Source: Apium graveolens
Lineage: Eukaryota; Streptophyta; Magnoliopsida; Apiales; Apiaceae
Length of the DNA stretch: 64,000 nucleotides
Assembly: GCF_009905375.1 (NCBI RefSeq)
Contig: NW_027418187.1
Location: 62,001-126,000 of the forward strand
Direction: 5' to 3'
Each line of letters begins with the position of its first letter. The stretch's first letter is position 1. The notes under the pieces were generated by a model. The model did no database searches. It was not told where the DNA came from and saw only the letters and a program-made list of their open reading frames with translations. Below are positions 10,111-25,232 of this stretch, in pieces. The position numbers and the translations under genes are program-made.

Positions 10111-12951
10111 TTCATAGAAGTTAATTTTATTCCACATTTTGGCTCTAATCAACCATGTAAGTCACTTTTCACCATTTAGAGTCACTTTGCACCCTATAAG
10201 AGTCACTTTCCCCACATATTGATAAAATTAACATGTTAACATCATGTACATGCAATTAAACATCCTTTAACCACCTTTTGGTAACCCTTTCCTACAAGTC
10301 AATTTTGGGCCACATTTTGGCTCTAATCAATCATGTAAGTGACTTATCACCATATTACAGTCACTTTGCACCTTATAAGAGTCACTTGCCATCATATTTC
10401 GGTACAATTAAAATGTTAACATCATATACATCCAATTAGAAATCCTTCTACCACCTCTTAGTGCCACATTCATACAAGTCAATTTTGGTCCACATTTTGG
10501 TTCTAATTAACCATGTAAGTCACTTTTCACCATATTCGAGTCATTTTGCACCCTATATGAGTCACTTTCCACAATCTATTTGTATAATTAACATGTTAAC
10601 ATCATATACATCCAATTTGACATCCTTTTACCACCTATTAATGCCACTTTCATACAAGGTAATTTTATTCCACATTTTGGCTCTAATCAACCATGTAAGT
10701 CACTTTTCACCATATTAGAGTCACTTTGCACCCTATAAGAGTCACTTTCCCCATATATTGATACAATTAACATGTTAACATCATGTACATGCAATTAAAC
10801 ATCCTTTAACCACCTTTTGGTACCCCTTTCCCACAAGTCAATTTTGGGCCACATTTTGGCTCTCATCAATCATGTAAGTGACTTATCACCATATTAGAGT
10901 CACTTTGCACCTTATAAGAGTCACTTGCCATCATATATTGGTACAATTAACATGTTAACATCATATACATCCAATTAGAAATCCTTTTACCACCTCTTAG
11001 TGCCACATTCATACAAGTCAATTTTGGTTCAAATTAACCGTGTAAGTCACTTTTCACCATATTAGAGTCATTTTGCACCCTATATGAGTCACTTTCCACC
11101 ATATATTTATACAATTAACATGTTAACATCATATACATCCGAATTGACATCCTCTTACCACCTCTTAATTCCACTTTCATACAGGTCAATTTTGTTCCCC
11201 ATTTTGGTTCTAATCAACCATGTAAGTCACTTTTCACCATATTAGAGTCACTTTGCACCTTATAAGAGTCACTTTCCACCATATATACAACAATTAACAT
11301 GTTAACATCATATACATCCAGTTTGACATCCTTTTACCACCTATTAATGCCACTTTCATACAAGTTAATTTTATTACACATTTTGGCTCTAATCAACCAT
11401 GTAAGTCACTCTTCACCATATTAGAGTCACTTTGCACCCTATAAGAGTCACTTTCCCCACATATTGATACAATTAACATGTTAACATCATGTACATGCAA
11501 TTAAACATCCTTTAGCCACCGTTTGGTACCTCTTTCCTACAAGTCAATTTTGGGCCACATTTTGGCTCTAATCAATTATGTAAGTGACTTATCACCATAT
11601 TAGAGTCACTTTGCACCTTATAAGAGTCACTTGCCATCATATATTGGTACAATTAACATGTTAACATCATATACATCCAATTAGAAATCCTTTTATCACC
11701 TCTTAGTGCCACATTCATACAAGTCAATTTTGGTTAACATTTTGGTTCAAATTAACCGTGTAAGTCACTTTTCACCATATTAGAGTCATTTTGCACCCTA
11801 TATGGGTCACTTTCCACCATATATTTATACAATTAACATGTTAACATCATATACATCCGAATTGACATCCTCTTACCACCTCTTAATTTCACTTTCATAC
11901 AGGTCAATAATGTTCCACATTTTGGTTCTAATCAACCATGTAAGTCACTTTTCACCATATTAGAGTCACTTTGCACCTTATAAGAGTCACTTTCCACCAT
12001 ATACACAACAATAAAAATGTTAACATCGTATACATCCAGTTTGACATCCTTTTACCACCTATTAATGCCACTTTCATACAAGTTAATTTTATTCCACATT
12101 TTGGCTCTAATCAACCATGTAAGTCACTTTTCACCATATTAGAGTCACTTTGCACCTTATAAAAGTCACTTTCCACCGTATATACAACAATTAACATGTT
12201 AACATCATATACATCCAGTTTGACATCCTTTTACCACCTATTAATGCCACTTTCATGCAAATTAATTTTATTCCACATTTTGGCTCTAATCAACCATGGA
12301 AGTCACTTTTCACCATATTAAAGTAACTTTGCACTCTATAAGAGTCACTTTCCCCATATATTGATAAAATTAACATGTTAACATCATGTACAACAATTAA
12401 ACATCCTTTAACCACCTTTTGGTACCCCTTTCCTACAAGTCAATTTTGGGCCACATTTTGGCTCTAATCAATCATGTAAGTGACTTATCACCATATTGTA
12501 GTCACTTTGCACCTTATAAGAGTCACTTGCCATCATATATTGGTACAATTAACATGTTAACATCATATACATCCAATTAGAAATCCTTTTATCACCTCTT
12601 AGTGCCACATTCATACAAGTCAATTTTGGTTAACATTTTGGTTCAAATTAACCGTGTAAGTCACTTTTCACCATATTAGAGTCATTTTGCACCCTATATG
12701 AGTCACTTTCCACCATATATTTATACAATTAACATGTTAACATCATATACATCCGAATTGACATCCTCTTACCACCTCTTAATTTCACTTTCATACAGGT
12801 CAATTATGTTCCACATTTTGGTTCTAATCAACCATGTAAGTCACTTTTCACCATATTAGAGTCACTTTTCACCATATTTATACTCAACAATTAACATGTT
12901 AACATTATATACATCCAGTTTGACATCCTTTTACCACCTATTAATGCCACT
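10111..12951. repeat. 2.83-kb 16-mer HOR, unit 1
   Basis: The TTCATAGAAG variant at 10111, 12952 and 15784 marks the phase of three tandem units. The unit holds 16 monomers, which I read as B, C, D/A, B, C', D, A, B, C, D, A, A, B, C, D and a short A. The A-A doublet and the short A (ATATTTATACTCAAC, near 12.87 kb) are diagnostic. Unit 1 is 9 bp longer than unit 2 because it keeps the full first subrepeat in one A copy near 11.23 kb. Confidence 0.82.
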
Positions 12952-15783
12952 TTCATAGAAGTTAATTTTATTCCACATTTTGGCTCTAATCAACCATGTA
13001 AGTCACTTTTCACCATTTAGAGTCACTTTGCACCCTATAAGAGTCACTTTCCCCACATATTGATACAATTAACATGTTAACATCATGTACATGCAATTAA
13101 ACATCCTTTAACCACCTTTTGGTAACCCTTTCCTACAAGTCAATTTTGGGCCACATTTTGGCTCTAATCAATCATGTAAGTGACTTATCACCATATTACA
13201 GTCACTTTGCACCTTATAAGAGTCACTTGCCATCATATATCGGTACAATTAAAATGTTAACATCATATACATCCAATTAGAAATCCTTCTACCACCTCTT
13301 AGTGCCACATTCATACAAGTCAATTTTGGTCCACATTTTGGTTCTAATTAACCATGTAAGTCACTTTTCACCATATTCGAGTCATTTTGCACCCTATATG
13401 AGTCACTTTCCACAATCTATTTGTATAATTAACATGTTAACATCATATACATCCAATTTGACATCCTTTTACCACCTATTAATGCCACTTTCATACAAGG
13501 TAATTTTATTCCACATTTTGGCTCTAATCAACCATGTAAGTCACTTTTCACCATATTAGAGTCACTTTGCACCCTATAAGAGTCACTTTCCCCATATATT
13601 GATACAATTAACATGTTAACATCATGTACATGCAATTAAACATCCTTTAACCACCTTTTGGTTCCCCTTTCCCACAAGTCAATTTTGGGCCACATTTTGG
13701 CTCTCATCAATCATGTAAGTGACTTATCACCATATTAGAGTCACTTTGCACCTTATAAGAGTCACTTGCCATCATATATTGGTACAATTAACATGTTAAC
13801 ATCATATACATCCAATTAGAAATCCTTTTACCACCTCTTAGTGCCACATTCATACAAGTCAATTTTGGTTTAAATTAACCGTGTAAGTCACTTTTCACCA
13901 TATTAGAGTCATTTTGCACCCTATATGAGTCACTTTCCACCATATATTTATACAATTAACATGTTAACATCATATACATCCGAATTGACATCCTCTTACC
14001 ACCTCTTAATTCCACTTTCATACAGGTCAATTTTGTTCCCCATTTTGGTTCTAATCAACCATGTAAGTCACTATTAGAGTCACTTTGCACCTTATAAGAG
14101 TCACTTTCCACCATATATACAACAATTAACATGTTAACATCATATACATCCAGTTTGACATCCTTTTACCACCTATTAATGCCACTTTCATACAAGTTAA
14201 TTTTATTACACATTTTGGCTCTAATCAACCATGTAAGTCACTCTTCACCATATTAGAGTCACTTTGCACCCTATAAGAGTCTTTTTCCCCACATATTGAT
14301 ACAATTAACATGTTAACATCATGTACATGCAATTAAACATCCTTTAGCCACCGTTTGGTACCTCTTTCCTACAAGTCAATTTTGGGCCACATTTTGGCTC
14401 TAATCAATCATGTAAGTGACTTATCACCATATTAGAGTCACTTTGCACCTTATAAGAGTCACTTGCCATCATATATTGGTACAATTAACATGTTAACATC
14501 ATATACATCCAATTAGAAATCCTTTTATCACCTCTTAGTGCCACATTCATACAAGTCAATTTTGGTTAACATTTTGGTTCAAATTAACCGTGTAAGTCAC
14601 TTTTCACCATATTAGAGTCATTTTGCACCCTATATGGGTCACTTTCCACCATATATTTATACAATTAACATGTTAACATCATATACATCCGAATTGACAT
14701 CCTCTTACCACCTCTTAATTTCACTTTCATACAGGTCAATTATGTTCCACATTTTGGTTCTAATCAACCATGTAAGTCACTTTTCACCATATTAGAGTCA
14801 CTTTGCACCTTATAAGAGTCACTTTCCACCATATACACAACAATAAAAATGTTAACATCGTATACATCCAGTTTGACATCCTTTTACCACCTATTAATGC
14901 CACTTTCATACAAGTTAATTTTATTCCAAATTTTGGCTCTAATCAACCATGTAAGTCACTTTTCACCATATTAGAGTCACTTTGCACCTTATAAAAGTCA
15001 CTTTCCACCGTATATACAACAATTAACATGTTAACATCATATACATCCAGTTTGACATCCTTTTACCACCTATTAATGCCACTTTCATGCAAATTAATTT
15101 TATTCCACATTTTGGCTCTAATCAACCATGGAAGTCACTTTTCACCATATTAAAGTAACTTTGCACTCTATAAGAGTCACTTTCCCCATATATTGATAAA
15201 ATTAACATGTTAACATCATGTACAACAATTAAACATCCTTTAACCACCTTTTGGTACCCCTTTCCTACAAGTCAATTTTGGGCCACATTTTGGCTCTAAT
15301 CAATCATGTAAGTGACTTATCACCATATTAGAGTCACTTTGCACCTTATAAGAGTCACTTGCCATCATATATTGGTACAATTAACATGTTAACATCATAT
15401 ACATCCAATTAGAAATCCTTTTATCACCTCTTAGTGCCACATTCATACAAGTCAATTTTGGTTAACATTTTGGTTCAAATTAACCGTGTAAGTCACTTTT
15501 CACCATATTAGAGTCATTTTGCACCCTATATGAGTCACTTTCCACCATATATTTATACAATTAACATGTTAACATCATATACATCCGAATTGACATCCTC
15601 TTACCACCTCTTAATTTCACTTTCATACAGGTCAATTATGTTCCACATTTTGGTTCTAATCAACCATGTAAGTCACTTTTCACCATATTAGAGTCACTTT
15701 TCACCATATTTATACTCAACAATTAACATGTTAACATTATATACATCCAGTTTGACATCCTTTTACCACCTATTAATGCCACT
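12952..15783. repeat. 2.83-kb 16-mer HOR, unit 2
   Basis: Collinear with unit 1 and 2,832 bp long. A 9-bp deletion at 14071 (GTCACTATTAGAG) separates it from unit 1 and is shared with unit 3 at 16903, an exact 2,832-bp spacing. It also shares with unit 3 GGTTTAAATTAACCGTG, GAGTCTTTTTCCCC and the TTCCAAATTTTGG change. Units 2 and 3 are therefore the most recent pair. Confidence 0.84.
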
Positions 15784-18489
15784 TTCATAGAAGTTAATTT
15801 TATTCCACATTTTGGCTCTAATCAACCATGTAAGTCACTTTTCACCATTTAGAGTCACTTTGCACCCTATAAGAGTCACTTTCCCCACATATTGATACAA
15901 TTAACATGTTAACATCATGTACATGCAATTAAACATCCTTTAACCACCTTTTGGTAACCCTTTCCTACAAGTCAATTTTGGGCCACATTTTGGCTCTAAT
16001 CAATCATGTAAGTGACTTATAACCATATTACAGTCACTTTGCACCTTATAAGAGTCACTTGCCATCATATATCGGTACAATTAAAATGTTAACATCATAT
16101 ACATCCAATTAGAAATCCTTCTACCACCTCTTAGTGCCACATTCATACAAGTCAATTTTGGTCCACATTTTGGTTCTAATTAACCATGTAAGTCACTTTT
16201 CACCATATTCGAGTCATTTTGCACCCTATATGAGTCACTTTCCACAATCTATTTGTATAATTAACATGTTAACATCATATACATCCAATTTGACATCCTT
16301 TTACCACCTATTAATGCCACTTTCATACAAGGTAATTTTATTCCACATTTTGGCTCTAATCAACCATGTAAGTCACTTTTCACCATATTAGAGTCACTTT
16401 GCACCCTATAAGAGTCACTTTCCCCATATATTGATACAATTAACATGTTAACATCATGTACATGCAATTAAACATCCTTTAACCACCTTTTGGTTCCCCT
16501 TTCCCACAAGTCAATTTTGGGCCACATTTTGGCTCTCATCAATCATGTAAGTGACTTATCACCATATTAGAGTCACTTTGCACCTTATAAGAGTCACTTG
16601 CCATCATATATTGGTACAATTAACATGTTAACATCATATACATCCAATTAGAAATCCTTTTACCACCTCTTAGTGCCACATTCATACAAGTCAATTTTGG
16701 TTTAAATTAACCGTGTAAGTCACTTTTCACCATATTAGAGTCATTTTGCACCCTATATGAGTCACTTTCCACCATATATTTATACAATTAACATGTTAAC
16801 ATCATATACATCCGAATTGACATCCTCTTACCACCTCTTAATTCCACTTTCATACAGGTCAATTTTGTTCCCCATTTTGGTTCTAATCAACCATGTAAGT
16901 CACTATTAGAGTCACTTTGCACCTTATAAGAGTCACTTTCCACCATATATACAACAATTAACATGTTAACATCATATACATCCAGTTTGACATCCTTTTA
17001 CCACCTATTAATGCCACTTTCATACAAGTTAATTTTATTACACATTTTGGCTCTAATCAACCATGTAAGTCACTCTTCACCATATTAGAGTCACTTTGCA
17101 CCCTATAAGAGTCTTTTTCCCCACATATTGATACAATTAACATGTTAACATCATGTACATGCAATTAAACATCCTTTAGCCACCGTTTGGTACCTCTTTC
17201 CTACAAGTCAATTTTGGGCCACATTTTGGCTCTAATCAATCATGTAAGTGACTTATCACCATATTAGAGTCACTTTGCACCTTATAAGAGTCACTTGCCA
17301 TCATATATTGGTACAATTAACATGTTAACATCATATACATCCAATTAGAAATCCTTTTATCACCTCTTAGTGCCACATTCATACAAGTCAATTTTGGTTA
17401 ACATTTTGGTTCAAATTAACCGTGTAAGTCACTTTTCACCATATTAGAGTCATTTTGCACCCTATATGGGTCACTTTCCACCATATATTTATACAATTAA
17501 CATGTTAACATCATATACATCCGAATTGACATCCTCTTACCACCTCTTAATTTCACTTTCATACAGGTCAATTATGTTCCACATTTTGGTTCTAATCAAC
17601 CATGTAAGTCACTTTTCACCATATTAGAGTCACTTTGCACCTTATAAGAGTCACTTTCCACCATATACACAACAATAAAAATGTTAACATCGTATACATC
17701 CAGTTTGACATCCTTTTACCACCTATTAATGCCACTTTCATACAAGTTAATTTTATTCCAAATTTTGGCTCTAATCAACCATGTAAGTCACTTTTCACCA
17801 TATTAGAGTCACTTTGCACCTTATAAAAGTCACTTTCCACCGTATATACAACAATTAACATGTTAACATCATATACATCCAGTTTGACATCCTTTTACCA
17901 CCTATTAATGCCACTTTCATGCAAATTAATTTTATTCCACATTTTGGCTCTAATCAACCATGGAAGTCACTTTTCACCATATTAAAGTAACTTTGCACTC
18001 TATAAGAGTCACTTTCCCCATATATTGATAAAATTAACATGTTAACATCATGTACAACAATTAAACATCCTTTAACCACCTTTTGGTACCCCTTTCCTAC
18101 AAGTCAATTTTGGGCCACATTTTGGCTCTAATCAATCATGTAAGTGACTTATCACCATATTAGAGTCACTTTGCACCTTATAAGAGTCACTTGCCATCAT
18201 ATATTGGTACAATTAACATGTTAACATCATATACATCCAATTAGAAATCCTTTTATCACCTCTTAGTGCCACATTCATACAAGTCAATTTTGGTTAACAT
18301 TTTGGTTCAAATTAACCGTGTAAGTCACTTTTCACCATATTAGAGTCATTTTGCACCCTATACGAGTCACTTTCCACCATATATTTATACAATTAACATG
18401 TTAACATCATATACATCCGAATTGACATCCTCTTACCACCTCTTAATTTCACTTTCATACAGGTAAATTATATTCCACATTTTGGTTCT
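15784..18489. repeat. 2.83-kb 16-mer HOR, unit 3 (incomplete)
   Basis: Follows unit 2 at an offset of 2,832 bp, with very few differences (for example TTATAACCATATT near 16020). It ends near 18.49 kb, where the expected short A is replaced by a full A carrying CATATACACAACAATTAACA and the next HOR class begins. Near 18.36-18.47 kb it has private changes (CCTATACGAG, CAGGTAAATTATATTCC). Confidence 0.8.
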
Positions 18490-21142
18490 AATCAACCATG
18501 TAAGTCACTTTTCACCATATTAGAGTCACTTTGCACCTTATAAGAGTCACTTTCCACCATATACACAACAATTAACATGTTAACATCGTATACATCCAGT
18601 TTGACATCCTTTTACCACCTATTAATGGCACTTTCATACAAGTTAATTTTATTCCACATTTTGGCTCTAATCAACCATGTAAGTCACTTTTCACCATATT
18701 AGAGTCACTTTGCACCCTATAAGAGTCACTTTCCCCACATATTGATACAATTAACATGTTAACATCATGTACATGCAATTAAACATCTTTTAACCACCTT
18801 TTGGTAACCCTTTCCTACAAGTCAATTTTGGGCCACATTTTGGCTCTAATCAATCATGTAAGTGACTTATCACCATATTACAGTCACTTTGCACCTTATA
18901 AGAGTCACTTGCCATCATATATCGGTACAATTAAAATGTTAACATCATATACATCCAATTAGAAATCCTTCTACCACCTCTTAGTGCCACATTCATACAA
19001 GTCAATTTTGGTCCACATTTTGGTTCTAATTAATCATGTAAGTCACTTTTCACCATATTCGAGTCATTTTGCACCCTATATGAGTCACTTTCCACAATCT
19101 ATTTGTATAATTAACATGTTAACATCATATACATCCAATTTGATATCCTTTTACCACCTATTAATGCCACTTTCATACAAGTTAATTTTATTCCACATTT
19201 TGGCTCTAATCAACCATGTAAGTCACTTTTCACCATATTAGAGTCACTTTGCACCCTATAAGAGTCACTATCCCCATATATTGATACAATTAACATGTTA
19301 ACATCATGTACATGCAATTAAACATCCTTTAAGCACCATTTGGTACCCCTTTCCCACAAGTCAATTTTGGGCCACATTTTGGTTCTAATCAACCATGTAA
19401 GTCACTTTTCACCATATTAGAGTCACTTTTCACCATATTTATACACAACAATTAACATGTTAACATTATATACATCCAGTTTGACATCCTTTTACCACCT
19501 ATTAATGCCACTTTCATAGAAGTTAATTTTATTACACATTTTGGCTCTAATCAACCATGTAAGTCACTTTTCACCATATTAGAGTCACTTTGCACCCTAT
19601 AAGAGTCACTTTCCCCACATATTGATACAATTAACATGTTAACATCATGTACATGCAATTAAACATCCTTTAACCACCTTTTGGTAACCCTTTCCTACAA
19701 GTCAATTTTGGGCCACATTTTGGCTCTAATCAATCATGTAAGTGACTTATCACCATATTACAGTCACTTTGCACCTTATAAGAGTCACTTGCCATCATAT
19801 ATCGGTACAATTAAAATGTTAACATCATATACATCCAATTAGAAATCCTTCTACCACCTCTTAGTGCCACATTCATACAAGTCAATTTTGGTCCATGTAA
19901 GTCACTTTTCACCATATTCGAGTCATTTTGCACCCTATATGAGTCACTTTCCACAATCTATTTGTATAATTAACATGTTAACATCATATACATCCAATTT
20001 GACATCCTTTTACCACCTATTAATGCCACTTTCATACAAGTTAATTTTTTTCCACATTTTGGCTCTAATCAACCATGTAAGTCACTTTTCACCATATTAG
20101 AGTCACTTTGCACCCTATAAGAGTCACTTTCCCCATATATTGATACAATTAACATGTTAACATCATGTACATGCAATTAAACATCCTTTAACCCCCTTTT
20201 GGTACCCCTTTCCCACAAGTCAATTTTGGGCCACATTTTGGCTCTCATCAATCATGTAAGTGACTTATCACCATATTAGAGTCACTTTGCACCTTATAAG
20301 AGTCACTTGCCATCATATATTGGTGCAATTAACATGTTAACATCATATACATCCAATTAGAAATCCTTTTACCACCTCTTAGTGCCACATTCATACAAGT
20401 CAATTTTGGTTCACATTTTGGTTCAAATTAACCGTGTAAGTCACTTTTCACCATATTAGAGTCATTTTGCACCCTATATGAGTCACTTTCCACCATATAT
20501 TTATACAATTAACATGTTAACATCATATACATCCGAATTGACATCCTCTTACCACCTCTTAATTCCACTTTCATACAGGTCAATTTTGTTCCCCATTTTA
20601 GTTCTAATCAACCATGTAAGTCACTTTTCACCATATTAGAGTCACTTTGCACCTTATAAGAGTCACTTTCCACCATATATACAACAATTAACATGTTAAC
20701 ATCATATACATCCAGTTTGACATCCTTTTACCACCTATTAATGCCACTTTCATACAAGTTAATTTTATTACACATTTGGCTCTAATCAACCATGTAAGTC
20801 ACTCTTCACCATATTAGAGTCACTTTGCACCCTATAAGAGTCACTTTCCCCACATATTGATACAATTAACATGTTAACATCATGTACATGCAATTAAACA
20901 TCCTTTAGCCACCGTTTGGTAGCTCTTTCCTACAAGTCAATTTTGGGCCACATTTTGGCTCTAATCAATCATGTAAGTGACTTATCACCATATTAAAGTC
21001 ACTTTGCACCTTATAAGAGTCACTTGCCATCATATATTGGTACAATTAACATGTTAACATCATATACATCCGAATTGACATCCTCTTACCACCTCTTAAT
21101 TTCACTTTCATACAGGTCAATTATGTTCCACATTTTGGTTCT
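18490..21142. repeat. 2.65-kb 15-mer HOR, copy 1
   Basis: The A monomers carrying ACATCGTATAC start at 18490 and 21143, exactly 2,653 bp apart. I read the order as A, B, C, D/A, B, short A, B, C, D/A, B, C', D, A, B, C/D. Oddities are a 21-bp deletion in the D/A boundary near 19894 (GGTCCATGTAAG) and the C/D recombinant at its end. GGTAGCTCTTTCC near 20.92 kb is shared with about 24.47 kb. Confidence 0.78.
20963..21142 (+). repeat. C/D recombinant monomer
   Basis: The 5' half is C (AATCAATC start, ATTAAAGTCAC, CACTTGCCATCATATATTGG). After the central TTAACATGTTAACATC the sequence is D (CATCCGAATTGACATCC, TTAATTTCACTTTCATACAG, GTCAATTATGTTCC). A is next. One monomer is skipped, and the exchange point lies in or next to the palindrome, as in the D/A class. 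Confidence 0.82.
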
Positions 21143-22919
21143 AATCAACCATGTAAGTCACTTTTCACTATATTAGAGTCACTTTGCACCTTATAAGAGT
21201 CACTTTCCACCATATACACAACAATTAACATGTTAACATCGTATACATCCAGTTTGACATCCTTTTACCACCTATTAATGCCACTTTCATACAAGTTAAT
21301 TTTATTCCACATTTTGGCTCTAATCAACCATGTAAGTCACTTTTCACCATATTAGAGTCACTTTGCACCCTATAAGAGTCACTTTCCCCACATATTGATA
21401 CAATTAACATGTTAACATCATGTACATGCAATTAAACATCTTTTAACCACCTTTTGGTAAACCTTTCCTACAAGTCAATTTTGGGCCACATTTTGGCTCT
21501 AATCAATCATGTAAGTGACTTATCACCATATTACAGTCACTTTGCACCTTATAAGAGTCACTTGCCATCATATATCGGTACAATTAAAATGTTAACATCA
21601 TATACATCCAATTAGAAATCGTTCTACCACCTCTTAGTGCCACATTCATACAAGTCAATTTTGGTCCACATTTTGGTTCTAATTAACCATGTAAGTCACT
21701 TTTCACCATATTCGAGTCATTTTGCACCCTATATGAGTCACTTTCCACAATCTATTTGTATAATTAACATGTTAACATCATATACATCCAATTTGATATC
21801 CTTTTACCACCTATTAATGCCACTTTCATACAAGTTAATTTTATTCCACATTTTGGCTCTAATCAACCATGTAAGTCACTTTTCACCATATTAGAGTCAC
21901 TTTGCACCCTATAAGAGTCACTATCCCCATATATTGATACAATTAACATGTTAACATCATGTACATGCAATTAAACATCCTTTAACCACCTTTTGGTACC
22001 CCTTTTCCACAAGTCAATTTTGGGCCACATTTTGGTTCTAATCAACCATGTAAGTCACTTTTCACCATATTAGAGTCACTTTTCACCATATTTATACACA
22101 ACAATTAACATGTTAACATTATATACATCCAGTTTGACATCTTTTTACCACCTATTAATGCCACTTTCATAGAAGTTAATTTTATTCCACATTTTGGCTC
22201 TAATCAACCATGTAAGTCACTTTTCACCATATTAGAGTCACTTTGCACCCTATAAGAGTCACTTTCCCCACATATTGATACAATTAACATGTTAACATCA
22301 TGTACATGCAATTAAACATCCTTTAACCACCTTTTGGTAACCCTTTCCTACAAGTCAATTTTGGGCCACATTTTGGCTCTAATCAATCATGTAAGTGACT
22401 TATCACCATATTACAGTCACTTTGCACCTTATAAGAGTCACTTGCCATCATATATCGGTACAATTAAAATGTTAACATCATATACATCCAATTAGAAATC
22501 CTTCTACCACCTCTTAGTGCCACATGCATACAAGTCAATTTTGGTCCACATTTTGGTTCTAATTAACCATGTAAGTCACTTTTCACCATATTCGAGTCAT
22601 TTTGCACCCTATATGAGTCACTTTCCACAATCTATTTGTATAATTAACATGTTAACATCATATACATCCAATTTGATATCCTTTTACCACCTATTAATGC
22701 CACTTTCATACAAGTTAATTTTATTCCACATTTTGGCTCTAATCAACCATGTAAGTCACTTTTCACCATATTAGAGTCACTTTGCACCCTATAAGAGTCA
22801 CTATCCCCATATATTGATACAATTAACATGTTAACCTCATGTACATGCAATTAAACATCCTTTAACCACCTTTTGGTACCCCTTTCCCACAAGTCAATTT
22901 TGGGCCACATTTTGGTTCT
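21143..22919. repeat. 2.65-kb 15-mer HOR, partial copy 2
   Basis: Collinear with 18490-20245 at a 2,653-bp offset (A, B, C, D/A, B, short A, B, C, D/A, B). It diverges near 22.92 kb, where a short A follows instead of C'. It retains the full D/A boundary that copy 1 lost near 19894, so that deletion arose after the duplication or only in copy 1. Confidence 0.75.
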
Positions 22920-23799
22920 AATCAACCATGTAAGTCACTTTTCACCATATTAGAGTCACTTTTCACCATATTTATACACAACAATTAACATGTTAACATT
23001 ATATACATCCAGTTTGACATCCTTTTACCACCTATTAATGCCACTTTCATAGAAGTTAATTTTATTCCATATTTTGGCTCTAATCAACCATGTAAGTCAC
23101 TTTTCACCATATTCGAGTCACTTTGCACCCTATAAGAGTCACTTTCCCCACATATTGATACAATTAACATGTTAACATCATGTACATGCAATTAAACATC
23201 CTTTAACCACCTTTTGGTAACCCTTTCCTACAAGTCAATTTTGGGCCACATTTTGGCTCTAATCAATCATGTAAGTGACTTATCACCATATTACAGTCAA
23301 TTTGCACCTTATAAGAGTCACTTGCCATCATATATCGGTACAATTAAAATGTTAACATCATATACATCCAATTAGAAATCCTTCTACCACCTCTTAGTGC
23401 CACATTCATACAAGTCAATTTTGGTCCACATTTTGGTTCTAATTAACCATGTAAGTCACTTTTCACCATATTCGAGTCATTTTGCACCCTATATGAGTCA
23501 CTTTCCATAATCTATTTGTATAATTAACATGTTAACATCATATACATCCAATTTGACATCCTTTTACCACCTATTAATGCCACTTTCATACAAGTTAATT
23601 TTATTCCACATTTTGGCTCTAATCAACCATGTAAGTCACTTTTCACCATATTAGAGTCACTTTGCACCCTATAAGAGTCACTTTCCCCATATATTGATAC
23701 AATTAACATGTTAACATCATGTACATGCAATTAAACATCCTTTAACCACCTTTTGGTACCCCTTTCCCACAATTCAATTTTGGGCCACATTTTGGCTCT
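22040..23799. repeat. 5-mer ladder, two 880-bp units
   Basis: Two units start with a short A (ATATTTATACACAAC) at 22040 and 22920 and end at 23800, each exactly 880 bp. The order is short A, B, C, D/A, B. The short A has two rather than three 21-bp subrepeats, which makes the unit about 15 bp shorter than five full monomers. Confidence 0.8.
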
Positions 23800-25232
23800 C
23801 ATCAATCATGTAAGTGACTTATCACCATATTAGAGTCACTTTGCACCTTATAAGAGTCACTTGCCATCATATATTGGTACAATTAACATGTTAACATCAT
23901 ATACATCCAATTAGAAATCCTTTTACCACCTCTTAGTGCCACATTCATACAAGTCAATTTTGGTTCACATTTTGGTTCAAATTAACCGTGTAAGTCACTT
24001 TTCACCATATTAGAGTCATTTTGCACCCTATATGAGTCACTTTCCACCATATATTTATACAATTAACATGTTAACATCATATACATCCGAATTGACATCC
24101 TCTTACCACCTCTTAATTCCACTTTCATACAGGTCAATTTTGTTCCCCATTTTGGTTCTAATCAACCATGTAAGTCACTTTTCATCATATTAGAGTCACT
24201 TTGCACCTTATAAGAGTCACTTTCCACCATATATACAAAATTAACATGTTAACATCATATACATCCAGTTTGACATCCTTTTACCACCTATTAATGCCAC
24301 TTTCATACAAGTTAATTTTATTACATATTTTGGCTCTAATCAACCATGTAAGTCACTCTTCACCATATTAGAGTCACTTTGCACCCTATAAGAGTCACTT
24401 TCCCCACATATTGATACAATTAACATGTTAACATCATGTACATGCAATTAAACATCCTTTAGCCACCGTTTGGTAGCTCTTTCCTACAAGTCAATTTTGG
24501 GCCACATTTTGGCTCTAATCAATCATGTAAGTGACTTATCACCATATTAAAGTCACTTTGCACCTTATAAGAGTCACTTGCCATCATATATTGGTACAAT
24601 TAACATGTTAACATCATATACATCCAATTAGAAATCCTTTTACCACCTCTGACTGCCACATTCATACAAGTCAAGTTTGGTCCACATTTTGGTTCAACTT
24701 AACCATGTAAGTCACTTTTCACCATATTAGAGTCATTTTGCACCCTATATGAGTCACTTTCCAGCATATATTTATACAATTAACATGTTAACATCATATA
24801 CATCCGAATTGACATCCTTTTACCACCTCTTAATTCCACTTTATACAGGTCAATTTTGTTCCACATTTTGGTTCTAATCAACCATGTAAGTCACTTTTCA
24901 CCATATTAGAGTCACTTTGCACCTTATAAAAGTCACTTTCCACCGTATATACAACAATTAACATGTTAACATCATATACATCCAGTTTGACATCCTTTTA
25001 CCACCTATTAATGCCACTTTCATGTAAATTAATTTTATTCCACATTTTGGCTCTAATCAACCATGTAAGTCACTTTTCACCATATTAAAGTAACTTTGCA
25101 CTCTATAAGAGTCACTTTCCGCATATATTGATACAATTAACATGTTAACATCATGTACAACAATTAAACATCCTTTAACCACCTTTTGGTACCCCTTTCC
25201 TACAAGTCAATTTTGGGCCACATTTTGGCTCT
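23800..25232. repeat. Tetramer stretch linking two HOR classes
   Basis: I read C', D, A, B, C, D, A, B in order. The first part resembles 20.25-21.0 kb (shared GGTAGCTCTTTCC). The later part carries ACCTTATAAAAGTCACTTTC, TTAAAGTAACTTTGCACTC and ACATCATGTACAACAATT, seen also in the 16-mer units and near 42.6 kb. Private changes are CAAGTCAAGTTTGG and TTCAACTTAACC near 24.68-24.70 kb and CTTTCCGCATATATTG near 25.11 kb. Confidence 0.7.

Noticed and set aside
10461..10718. Recurrent 85-codon ORF starting MPHSYKSILV, present in about 25 near-identical copies
   Set aside because: It spans 1.4 satellite monomers, changes frame with each 179-bp step, and appears only where a D/A recombinant is followed by B. 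There is no codon bias, recognisable domain or independent conservation; copies are identical only because the DNA repeat is.
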